A DNA stretch of 5,763 nt. Origin: Desulfobulbaceae bacterium (lineage in GTDB: Bacteria; Desulfobacterota; Desulfobulbia; Desulfobulbales; Desulfocapsaceae). This document shows, piece after piece, positions 1 through 5,300 of the stretch. A program made the translations under genes and the position numbers. The stretch's first letter is position 1. Each line of letters opens with the position of its first letter. The notes beneath the pieces were generated by a model, which saw nothing but the letters and a program-made list of their open reading frames with translations, was not told where the DNA came from and did no database searches. The stretch covers positions 1 to 5,763 of the forward strand of contig JAUVON010000194.1 of NCBI GenBank assembly GCA_030599175.1, given 5' to 3'.

Positions 1-198
1 GCAGAGGGAAAACTCCTGCAGAAGATCAACCAGGCTAATACGGCAAGAGAAATGTATGAACATATTCATCAAGCCCGGAAGACTGACCTGGTCACAGGAG
101 TATGCAATAAAGCTAAAGAGTATTGTGAAGACATTACCGGCCGGAACATAAAAGTCTATCTTATTAACCATAAGGCCGATGTGATTACTTATGTATAA
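1..198 (+). CDS. cbiD: CbiD, cobalt-precorrin-5B C1-methyltransferase (3' end only)
   Basis: The first 65 codons of the window are an open frame ending in TAA at 196-198; the start lies upstream of the window. The visible protein carries the ANTAREMYEHI segment (residues 12-22 of the fragment), which matches the 'ANTAxE' signature near the C-terminus of CbiD, followed by a helix and a closing strand pair (IKVYLINHKADVITYV). CbiD uses S-adenosylmethionine (SAM) to methylate C1 of cobalt-precorrin-5B in the anaerobic cobalamin pathway and is unrelated to the tetrapyrrole-methylase fold of its neighbours. The position directly before cbiE is the classical cbi operon order, which supports the call. 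The stop overlaps the next gene by 8 bp. Only the C-terminal part can be judged, so the integrity of the enzyme is unknown. Confidence 0.85.
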   Translation, partial: AEGKLLQKINQANTAREMYEHIHQARKTDLVTGVCNKAKEYCEDITGRNIKVYLINHKADVITYV

Positions 199-199
199 G
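160..199 (+). repeat. CTTAT/ATAAG inverted repeats at the cbiD-cbiET junction
   Basis: Two inverted repeats share the same arms: CTTATTAACCATAAG (160-174) and CTTATGTATAAG (188-199). The first covers most of the only Shine-Dalgarno-like AAGG (172-175); the second contains the cbiET start codon (191-193) and the cbiD stop. Because the arms are identical, arms 1 and 4 could also pair with each other. The stems are short (4-5 bp) and A/T-rich, so they may be of little consequence. Confidence 0.3.
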
Positions 200-1408
200 G
201 TATCAGTTATCGGCATATCTGAACCGGTACTCTCCCTCAGCCAACTGGAGCTGTTAGACACCTGCTCCCTTCTCATAGCCACCGGACGTCTTCGAGATAT
301 GGCAGCTGATTTTTCCGGGAAGATTCAGTCTATTGCCCCGCTAGACCAGGCAATGACAGAAATCCGTTCCAACCTGACCACCGGAAACGTTGCTGTTCTT
401 GCCAGTGGTGATCCACTCTTTTATGGTATCGGCCGCCGACTGTTAGCCGAGTTTGGCAATGAACAGATCGAAATACTCCCTGCCCTCAGCGCAATCCAGC
501 GTGCATGCGCCCTCTTTAAAATTCCCTGGGACGATGCTGTTATTGAAAGTTTACATGGCAGGCAATCGGTGCATATTCCTGGTTTGCTACTGCAAAATGA
601 AAAAACCATTGTCTTTACCGACCAGAATAATTCTCCAAAAGCAATAGCAATTAAAATCCTTGAATATCTGCAAGCCATCAATCATTTAAATTTTAAAGAT
701 AAAATATCATTATCTGTTGCTGAGAATGTCGGTTTGCAAGATGAAAAGGTATTTTCAGGAACCCTGGAGGAGATGGCAAAAACTGTTTTTTCTCCTCTTA
801 ACATTCTCTGCCTGCAACTTTCTCTTCTCCAGTCCCAGGGACCGACTTCTTTTGGTCTTGGGTTAACAGAAGATGAGATTTCACACAGCCGGGGCCTGAT
901 TACTAAAAATGAAGTTCGTGCAGTAACCATCCACAAGTTGCGACTCCCCGGGCAGGGTGTTCTCTGGGATATCGGTGCCGGCAGTGGCTCAATATCAATT
1001 GAAGCTGCCCGGACGAATCCTCGGCTCACCGTCTATGCAATCGAGCATCAAGAGGAAGAGCTGAACAACATCAAGGCAAATATTCGCCGATTTGGCTGCT
1101 TCAATGTCATTCCTGTTTTTGGCAGGGCACCGGAGGTTCTGACAAACCTCCCAGCTCCAAATCGTGTGTTTATCGGCGGAAGCAGCGGCTCCCTTGCAGA
1201 AATTGTACAGCTCATTGCCAACCAACTGGCACCAGATGGTCGTCTTGTTATTAATGGAGTTATCGAAAAAACAATCACAGAGGCACCTCGATATATGCGA
1301 GATGCAGGTTTTGCGGTAAGTAGAAGTGTTGTCAAGGTAAGCAGAACATCACAAAATGGTGAAACACAGAATTTCAATCCAATAACAATTATAGCAGGAA
1401 CCCGATGA
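191..1408 (+). CDS. cbiET: CbiE-CbiT fusion (CobL type), precorrin-6Y / cobalt-precorrin-7 C5,15-methyltransferase (decarboxylating)
   Basis: A 405-residue two-domain enzyme. Residues 1 to about 210 are CbiE, a tetrapyrrole methylase, with the ASGDPLFYGIG loop (71-81), the LPALSAIQRA segment (96-105) and LHGR (121-124). Residues about 221-405 are CbiT, a Rossmann SAM methyltransferase, with the entry segment GLTEDEISHSRGLITKNEVRA (224-244), the SAM-binding motif DIGAGSGSISIE (260-271), acidic AIEHQ (283-287) and VFIGGSSG (326-333). CbiE methylates C5; CbiT methylates C15 and decarboxylates the C12 acetate. The length fits CobL-type fusions. In CbiE the usual N-terminal glycine-rich loop reads GISEPVLSLSQLE (8-20) rather than a GxGPG form. 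The ATG at 191 is the only reasonable start, because an in-frame TGA lies at 182-184. It overlaps cbiD by 8 bp and has only a weak AAGG (172-175) 15 bases upstream, so it probably depends on translation of cbiD. Confidence 0.95.
   Translation: MYKVSVIGISEPVLSLSQLELLDTCSLLIATGRLRDMAADFSGKIQSIAPLDQAMTEIRSNLTTGNVAVLASGDPLFYGIGRRLLAEFGNEQIEILPALSAIQRACALFKIPWDDAVIESLHGRQSVHIPGLLLQNEKTIVFTDQNNSPKAIAIKILEYLQAINHLNFKDKISLSVAENVGLQDEKVFSGTLEEMAKTVFSPLNILCLQLSLLQSQGPTSFGLGLTEDEISHSRGLITKNEVRAVTIHKLRLPGQGVLWDIGAGSGSISIEAARTNPRLTVYAIEHQEEELNNIKANIRRFGCFNVIPVFGRAPEVLTNLPAPNRVFIGGSSGSLAEIVQLIANQLAPDGRLVINGVIEKTITEAPRYMRDAGFAVSRSVVKVSRTSQNGETQNFNPITIIAGTR
1396..1400 (+). promoter_or_regulatory. Ribosome binding site of cobM
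   Basis: AGGAA lies just before the ATGA stop/start overlap of cbiET and cobM, with a spacer of about five bases. It decides the cobM start at 1405 and allows reinitiation by ribosomes ending cbiET. Confidence 0.65.
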
Positions 1409-2208
1409 ACGATCCAAATTCCGAACAAAAGTCACCTGATCCAGTGCGACATACAGTTCACTTTATCGGTGCGGGTCCCGGTGACCCTGAACTCATTACC
1501 GTCAAAGGACAGCGGTTACTGAATGAAGCAGATATCGTCATCTATACAGGCAGTCTGGTGCCAAAAGCCTTGATTTCGGGATTGCGGGCACAAATACATA
1601 ACTCTGCCGGACTCAATCTCGAGGAAGTATTTGAAATAATTCACACCGGCTGGAAGGCAGGTAAAAAAATTGTGCGCCTCCATACCGGCGACCCTGCTAT
1701 CTATGGTGCCATAAATGAACAGATCGCCTTATTTAAGGAAAACCTGATTCCTTTTAAGGTGATTCCCGGCGTCAGTTCCGGTACAGCTTCGGCTGCAGCC
1801 CTGTCCACTGAACTCACCCTGCCTGAAGTCTCCCAGACTGTTATTTTTACCAGAAGAGCTGGCAGAACTCCTGTTCCTGAAAAGCAGGATCTCATCTCTC
1901 TTGCATCCCACCGGGCAACCATGATGATCTTTCTCAGTGTCGGCATGATCGAGCAGGTGGTGGCAGAGCTGATAGAGGGCGGCTACACTGGAGAAACACC
2001 CGTTGCCATTGTTGAAAAGGTAAGCTGGCCGGAGGAAAGACAGTTGCGCGGTACTCTTGACACTATTGCCGGCCAGGTGCAGGAGGCAGGTATCACCAAA
2101 ACCGCCATTATTGCCGTAGGTGATGTGCTGGCGGAAGGGCCTCCACCTGCTCTTTCCAAACTCTATGATAAAGAGTTCAGTCATGAGTACAGAAAGAGCA
2201 GTTCCTGA
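1405..2208 (+). CDS. cobM: CobM/CbiF, precorrin-4 / cobalt-precorrin-4 C11-methyltransferase
   Basis: A 267-residue tetrapyrrole methylase that transfers a methyl group from SAM to C11 of the (cobalt-)precorrin-4 ring in the cytosol. Visible motifs are FIGAGPGDPELITVKG (20-35, SAM loop), TGSLVP (48-53), LHTGDPAIYGA (92-102, diagnostic of CobM/CbiF), VIPGVSSGTASAAAL, FTRRAGRTPVPE, and a C-terminal VGDVLAEG followed by the typical SKLYDKEFSHEYR tail. Length is normal. About 16 residues precede the first strand, slightly more than usual. The ATG shares the sequence ATGA with the cbiET stop and has an AGGA site five bases upstream, so the start is well supported. It lies in the D-ET-F-G-H order. 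With CbiD and CbiG next to it, the true substrate is most likely the cobalt form (CbiF role). Confidence 0.96.
   Translation: MNDPNSEQKSPDPVRHTVHFIGAGPGDPELITVKGQRLLNEADIVIYTGSLVPKALISGLRAQIHNSAGLNLEEVFEIIHTGWKAGKKIVRLHTGDPAIYGAINEQIALFKENLIPFKVIPGVSSGTASAAALSTELTLPEVSQTVIFTRRAGRTPVPEKQDLISLASHRATMMIFLSVGMIEQVVAELIEGGYTGETPVAIVEKVSWPEERQLRGTLDTIAGQVQEAGITKTAIIAVGDVLAEGPPPALSKLYDKEFSHEYRKSSS
2147..2201 (+). promoter_or_regulatory. Candidate mRNA structure masking the cbiG ribosome binding sites
   Basis: CTGCTCTTTC (2147-2156) is perfectly complementary to GAAAGAGCAG (2192-2201), a 10-bp stem. Inside it AACTCT (2159-2164) pairs with AGAGTT (2172-2177) around a seven-base loop. The inner hairpin covers the AAAGAG before ATG 2183, and the outer stem covers the AGAAAGAG before ATG 2210, so either start would be shut until ribosomes translating the end of cobM (stop 2206-2208) melt it. 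The inverted repeats are seen directly; the regulatory role is inferred. Confidence 0.45.
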
Positions 2209-3214
2209 GATGAAACTTGCTCTTATTGCCATCACAAAGGGAGGGGAAGTCCTGGCGAAAAAGCTGTCATCTCAACTTGAAGAAGCGACACTTCTACCCA
2301 AAGGGAAAAAGGTTGGCGAGACCATAGCTGAAAACTGGCAGGATTTTGACGGTTTTGTATTTATCATGGCCGCAGGCATTGCAGTACGCTCCATCGCCCC
2401 TCTTCTGCAACACAAACATCATGACCCCTGTGTGGTTGTGATGGATGAAAAAGGTCAACATGCGATCAGCCTGCTCTCAGGACATATTGGAGGCGGCAAT
2501 CAACTCGCCCACCGCATTGCATCTCTTACCGGAGGAAAAGCCGTAATCACAACCGGATCAGATACTCTTGACCTGGCTCCCCTGGATCTGTGGGCCAAAG
2601 AACAGAATCTTCACGTTCGCAGCCAGGAGAAGCTGACCATGGCAAGCGGAACTCTAGTCAATCGTGGATATCTGCATATCTATGCTGATATCATCGTAAA
2701 AAATTTACCACACGGATTACAGCAGACTGCAGATTGGACGGATGCCGATATTATCGTCTCCCATAAGAACATCTATCCAAAAGAAGTCACCCTGTTTGAA
2801 CCTCGCAACCTTGTCATTGGGGTTGGCTGTAACAGGGGAACTCCGGAAATCGAGTTTGAAGAGTGCTTAAATGATCTGTTAGAAGATACCAGACTCTGCC
2901 GTTCATCCATACGCAACCTGGCTTCAATAGATAAAAAAAATGATGAAGTCGGCCTGCTCCAGTTTGCCCGCACTAACCACTGGCATATCGATTTTTTTGA
3001 CAAAGATTCAATTAACGAACTTAAAAACCTTGAGATATCCTTTGCAGCACTGAAAGCAGTCGGGGCAATCGGCGTTGCAGAACCCACCGCCCTTCTCAGT
3101 GGTGGCACCAATCTCTTACTCAGCAGGAAAAGAAAATGGAAAAACATAACGATGGCAATAGCCCAGGCACCCTTTTCGTTGTCGGCACGGGTCCGGGGTC
3201 AAGCCAATATCTGA
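2183..3214 (+). CDS. cbiG: CbiG, cobalt-precorrin-5A hydrolase
   Basis: A 343-residue protein from ATG 2183. It opens the delta-lactone of cobalt-precorrin-5A and releases the C20 carbon as acetaldehyde, a step found only in the anaerobic route. The N-terminal domain has KLALIAITKGG (11-21), GFVFIMAAGIAVRSIAPLL (57-75), DPCVVVMDEKGQHAISLLSGHIGGGN (81-106) and VITTGSD (121-127). The C-terminal CobE-like domain has LVIGVGCNRGT (210-220), ASIDKKNDEVGLL (247-259), GVAEPTALL (297-305) and a final strand KNITMAIAQ (320-328). Start choice: ATG 2183 has AAAGAG seven bases upstream and overlaps cobM by 26 bp. ATG 2210 begins exactly at MKLALIAITKGG, one base after the cobM stop, with AGAAAGAG 11 bases upstream, and is a real alternative. 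ATG 2120 lies deep in cobM and adds unrelated residues. The last 12 or so residues extend past the usual family end and overlap cobJ by 79 bp. Confidence 0.94.
   Translation: MSTERAVPEMKLALIAITKGGEVLAKKLSSQLEEATLLPKGKKVGETIAENWQDFDGFVFIMAAGIAVRSIAPLLQHKHHDPCVVVMDEKGQHAISLLSGHIGGGNQLAHRIASLTGGKAVITTGSDTLDLAPLDLWAKEQNLHVRSQEKLTMASGTLVNRGYLHIYADIIVKNLPHGLQQTADWTDADIIVSHKNIYPKEVTLFEPRNLVIGVGCNRGTPEIEFEECLNDLLEDTRLCRSSIRNLASIDKKNDEVGLLQFARTNHWHIDFFDKDSINELKNLEISFAALKAVGAIGVAEPTALLSGGTNLLLSRKRKWKNITMAIAQAPFSLSARVRGQANI
3125..3128 (+). promoter_or_regulatory. Ribosome binding site of cobJ inside cbiG
   Basis: AGGA, seven bases before ATG 3136, lies within the coding sequence of cbiG. It supports independent initiation of cobJ 79 bp before cbiG ends. 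Confidence 0.6.
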
Positions 3215-3906
3215 CCGCAGCTGCAGCCGCAGTCCTTAAAAATGCTGATGTGATTATCGGCTATAAAACCTACCTTGACCTTATCCCTGAATATCTTGAG
3301 GGAAAAGAGGTAATCTCCTCAGAAATGATGAAAGAGGTTGATCGCTGCAGAGAGTCTCTGGAAATTGCGAGCCAGGGGCGGCAAGTGGCACTGGTCTCCG
3401 GCGGAGATCCGGGAATTTATGCCATGGCCGGTCTTGTCTATGAAATGGCAAAAGAATCCGAGTTCCCATGCAGGATTGAAATTATCCCCGGCCTGGCAGC
3501 TATTAACAGCTGTGCCGCACGTCTCGGTGCTCCTCTGATGCACGACTTTGCCGCAGTCAGTCTCTCCGACCTGCTCACCCCATGGGACGTTATTGAAAAG
3601 AGGCTGAAAGCCGCCGCTGAAGCCGACTTTGTCACCGCAATCTACAATCCTAAATCAAAAAAACGCACAGAACAGATAGTCAGAACAAGAGAAATTTTTC
3701 TTACCTGCCGAGACCCTCAAACTCCGGTGGGAATTGTAACCGCCGCAACCCGTGAGAACGAGAAGATTGTGATCACCACACTTGATAAGATGCTGGACAA
3801 TGAGATCACCATGCAGTCCACTCTTATTATCGGCAACTCTCAGACCTACAGCTGGAATGATCTGATGATTACCCCCCGAGGATATAAGAAAAAATATGAG
3901 CTGTGA
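3136..3906 (+). CDS. cobJ: CobJ/CbiH, precorrin-3B / cobalt-precorrin-3 C17-methyltransferase
   Basis: A 256-residue tetrapyrrole methylase that methylates C17 and drives ring contraction of the macrocycle, using SAM. Motifs: LFVVGTGPGSSQYLT (13-27, SAM loop), VIIGYKTYLDLI (39-50, typical of CobJ/CbiH), VSGGDPGIYAMAG (87-99), IIPGLAAINSCAARLGAPLMHDFAAVSLSDLLTPW (116-150; HDFA..SLSDLLTPW is a family signature), YNPKSKKR (170-177), VGIVTAATR and the closing MITPRGY. The length is that of a single-domain CbiH without extra fusion. ATG 3136 has AGGA at 3125-3128 with a seven-base spacer, and no other start codon precedes the SAM loop in this frame, so the overlap with cbiG is unavoidable. It is the last cobalamin gene of the cluster here; its TGA (3904-3906) touches the stop of the opposite-strand PFK gene. 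Confidence 0.95.
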   Translation: MEKHNDGNSPGTLFVVGTGPGSSQYLTAAAAAVLKNADVIIGYKTYLDLIPEYLEGKEVISSEMMKEVDRCRESLEIASQGRQVALVSGGDPGIYAMAGLVYEMAKESEFPCRIEIIPGLAAINSCAARLGAPLMHDFAAVSLSDLLTPWDVIEKRLKAAAEADFVTAIYNPKSKKRTEQIVRTREIFLTCRDPQTPVGIVTAATRENEKIVITTLDKMLDNEITMQSTLIIGNSQTYSWNDLMITPRGYKKKYEL

Positions 3907-5037
3907 TCAATCCCCAAAACAGGTACCGACATCTCTGGCACTTTTAACCCATGGATGATCGGGTGGAACCAGATTCTTCTTGCCGATAACCTGATCCAGT
4001 GGGACTGCTTTCGTTTTATTGCCGTCAACAGCAACCATAACACCATAAATTCCCTGGTCAATATATCCTACACAGGCACTGCCAAGTCGTGTGGAGAGCA
4101 GCCTGTCAGCGGCAGACGGTGTACCTCCTCGCTGATAATGGCCGAGTATCGTCAACCTTGATTCCAGACCTGTTAATTTTTCCAGTTCTTCAGTCAATCT
4201 TACAGTGTTTCCCTTGCAGCGTTTTGTAAACTCCTGCAAAGCTTCTGCAACCTTTTTCCTGCCCTTACTGTCATTTGCTTCTTTTGCTTTCGCCTTCTTT
4301 GTCTGCAAATCATGCAAAATTTTGGAGTCCTCGATATTCAATGCACCTTCTGCAACAGCAACAATACTGAAATTTGTCCCTCGTAATTGACGTTTTCGTA
4401 TGGCATTTGCAGCAGACTGCAGATCGTAGGGAATTTCCGGTATAAGAATAATATCCGCACCTCCGGCAACGCCGGCGCCAAGAGCGAGCCAGCCCGCCTT
4501 ATGGCCCATAATTTCAACAACTATTATCCGGTGATGGCTGTGGGCGGTTGAATGTAATCTGTCGATGGCCTCGGTGGCAATTTCCATAGCAGTATGAAAA
4601 CCAAAGGTGACATCGGTCATCGCAACATCGTTATCAATGGTCTTGGGAAGAGTGATAATATTCAACCCCTTCTGCGCCAGTCGATAGGCGTTTTTCTGGG
4701 TTCCTCCACCACCGATACAGACAAGAACATCGAGATTATGCCGCCGATAGTTATCGCAGATCACATCTGTCATATCCATCACCTCAGCACCCACCACCAT
4801 TTTATGGGGTTTATCACGGCTCGTCCCGAGAATTGTCCCCCCCCGGGTTAAAATTGAAGAGAGAACTTCCCGATCAAGACGCATGGTTCTATTTTCCATA
4901 AGACCGCGAAATCCATCTCGAAAACCAACGATTTGCATCCTGCCGCTTGACAGGGCCGATTTGCCTATTGCCCTGATTGCCGCATTTAAGCCAGGACTGT
5001 CTCCTCCTGCCGTCAAGATCCCAATATGTTTATTCAT
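3907..5037 (-). CDS. pfkA: 6-phosphofructokinase, PfkA superfamily, 'mixed' G/K active-site type
   Basis: A 376-residue PFK, phosphorylating fructose 6-phosphate to the 1,6-bisphosphate in glycolysis. Motifs: [16 protein letters not shown] (7-22), [12 protein letters not shown] (66-77), [11 protein letters not shown] (107-117), LPKTIDNDV (130-138, holding the catalytic Asp 135 and Asp 137), R170, [14 protein letters not shown] (173-186), VAEGAL (228-233), R294 and [17 protein letters not shown] (297-313). By comparison with E. coli PfkA, the residue at the '104' position is Gly 112, as in ATP enzymes. The '124' position is Lys 132, as in PPi enzymes and some ATP enzymes. ATP is the more likely donor but this is not certain. 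The Mg-site Asp '103' is Gly 111 here. A lysine-rich helical insert (about 243-277) separates the two sugar-binding parts. ATG 5037 has GAAAGAGA just upstream and the frame begins directly at the conserved first strand. It is convergent with cobJ and divergent from rsmI, so probably transcribed alone. Confidence 0.93.
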   Translation of the reverse strand: MNKHIGILTAGGDSPGLNAAIRAIGKSALSSGRMQIVGFRDGFRGLMENRTMRLDREVLSSILTRGGTILGTSRDKPHKMVVGAEVMDMTDVICDNYRRHNLDVLVCIGGGGTQKNAYRLAQKGLNIITLPKTIDNDVAMTDVTFGFHTAMEIATEAIDRLHSTAHSHHRIIVVEIMGHKAGWLALGAGVAGGADIILIPEIPYDLQSAANAIRKRQLRGTNFSIVAVAEGALNIEDSKILHDLQTKKAKAKEANDSKGRKKVAEALQEFTKRCKGNTVRLTEELEKLTGLESRLTILGHYQRGGTPSAADRLLSTRLGSACVGYIDQGIYGVMVAVDGNKTKAVPLDQVIGKKNLVPPDHPWVKSARDVGTCFGD

Positions 5038-5040
5038 TAT

Positions 5041-5048
5041 TCTCTTTC
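5041..5048 (-). promoter_or_regulatory. Ribosome binding site of the PFK gene
   Basis: On the minus strand GAAAGAGA precedes ATG 5037 by three to four bases, a purine-rich Shine-Dalgarno-like site that supports this start. Confidence 0.5.
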
Positions 5049-5156
5049 ATCTGATTGTATATAATTGATAACGTCATAACTCTACCACCCTATCCCCAAG
5101 AACCAGGAAAAGCCCGGAATGAGAACCTTTACGAAATTCGACACTCAACTGCACGA

Positions 5157-5162
5157 TATAAT
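5157..5162 (+). promoter_or_regulatory. Possible -10 box (TATAAT) for rsmI
   Basis: A perfect TATAAT hexamer lies about 140 bp before rsmI. No -35 box is present at 16-18 bp; the nearest TTGACA-like match, TCGACA (5138-5143), is only 13 bp away. It is therefore a weak candidate; CATAAT at 5233-5238, closer to the gene, is another. Confidence 0.25.
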
Positions 5163-5216
5163 CTTTTACATCACAATCAAGCCCTGAAAAAAAGAAATCA
5201 AGAAAGCAGATGCATT

Positions 5217-5241
5217 TTCAATGTGAATTGTTCATAATGAA
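5217..5241. promoter_or_regulatory. Tandem palindromes TTCA-N3-TGAA, candidate operator upstream of rsmI
   Basis: Two 11-bp palindromes, TTCAATGTGAA (5217-5227) and TTCATAATGAA (5231-5241), sit 14 bp apart centre to centre. The second extends to a perfect GTTCAT-A-ATGAAC (5230-5242) and overlaps the CATAAT that could be an rsmI -10 box. The arrangement resembles a double operator for a dimeric regulator. No known regulator site is recognised with confidence, and the function is inferred. Confidence 0.35.
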
Positions 5242-5300
5242 CCGCGTATCAATACTTTGGAAACTTTGAGCCTTATTTTGCCTCTTCTCAAAAACACTCT

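Larger units (their letters stand above)
5038..5300. other. Divergent intergenic region between the PFK gene and rsmI
   Basis: No convincing gene is found in these 263 bp; short frames here lack ribosome binding sites and recognisable protein sequence. The end next to the PFK gene (about 5052-5070) is A/T-rich and could hold its promoter: on the minus strand it contains TACAAT (5059-5054) and TATCAA (5070-5065), but no good -35 box at the right distance. The rsmI side holds a TATAAT (5157-5162), a CATAAT (5233-5238), a pair of tandem palindromes (5217-5241) and a short direct repeat ACTTTG (5254-5259 and 5263-5268). Promoters for both flanking genes are expected here because they diverge. Confidence 0.6.

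Noticed and set aside
1048..1428. 126-codon minus-strand frame over the CbiT part
   Set aside because: It is a shadow of the conserved CbiT coding sequence with no protein family features.
2120..2182. Upstream ATG 2120 as the cbiG start
   Set aside because: It adds 21 residues unrelated to CbiG and overlaps the conserved end of cobM by 89 bp; 2183 or 2210 fit better.
1729..2235. 168-codon open frame on the minus strand across cobM
   Set aside because: It is antisense to a clearly conserved gene, has no recognisable motifs, and is a frame shadow of cobM.
2773..3147. 124-codon minus-strand frame over the cbiG C-terminal part
   Set aside because: It is antisense to conserved CbiG motifs and low-complexity serine/arginine-rich as expected of a shadow frame.
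3840..3990. Intrinsic terminators at the convergent cobJ-PFK junction
   Set aside because: No GC-rich stem followed by a T-run was seen on either strand; only short 4-bp pairings are present.
5063..5079. FNR/CRP-like site TTGATAACGTCATAA before the PFK gene
   Set aside because: Only one half-site fits; the second half departs from the consensus and the symmetry is poor.
5187..5220. Possible minus-strand terminator (GAAA..GC-ATCT-GC-TTTC stem followed by a T-rich run)
   Set aside because: The stem is short and bulged, and no minus-strand gene ends just before it; the T-run alone is not enough.
5055..5237. 60-codon plus-strand frame in the PFK-rsmI intergenic region
   Set aside because: It starts at TTG, has no ribosome binding site, and its protein has no recognisable features; probably chance.
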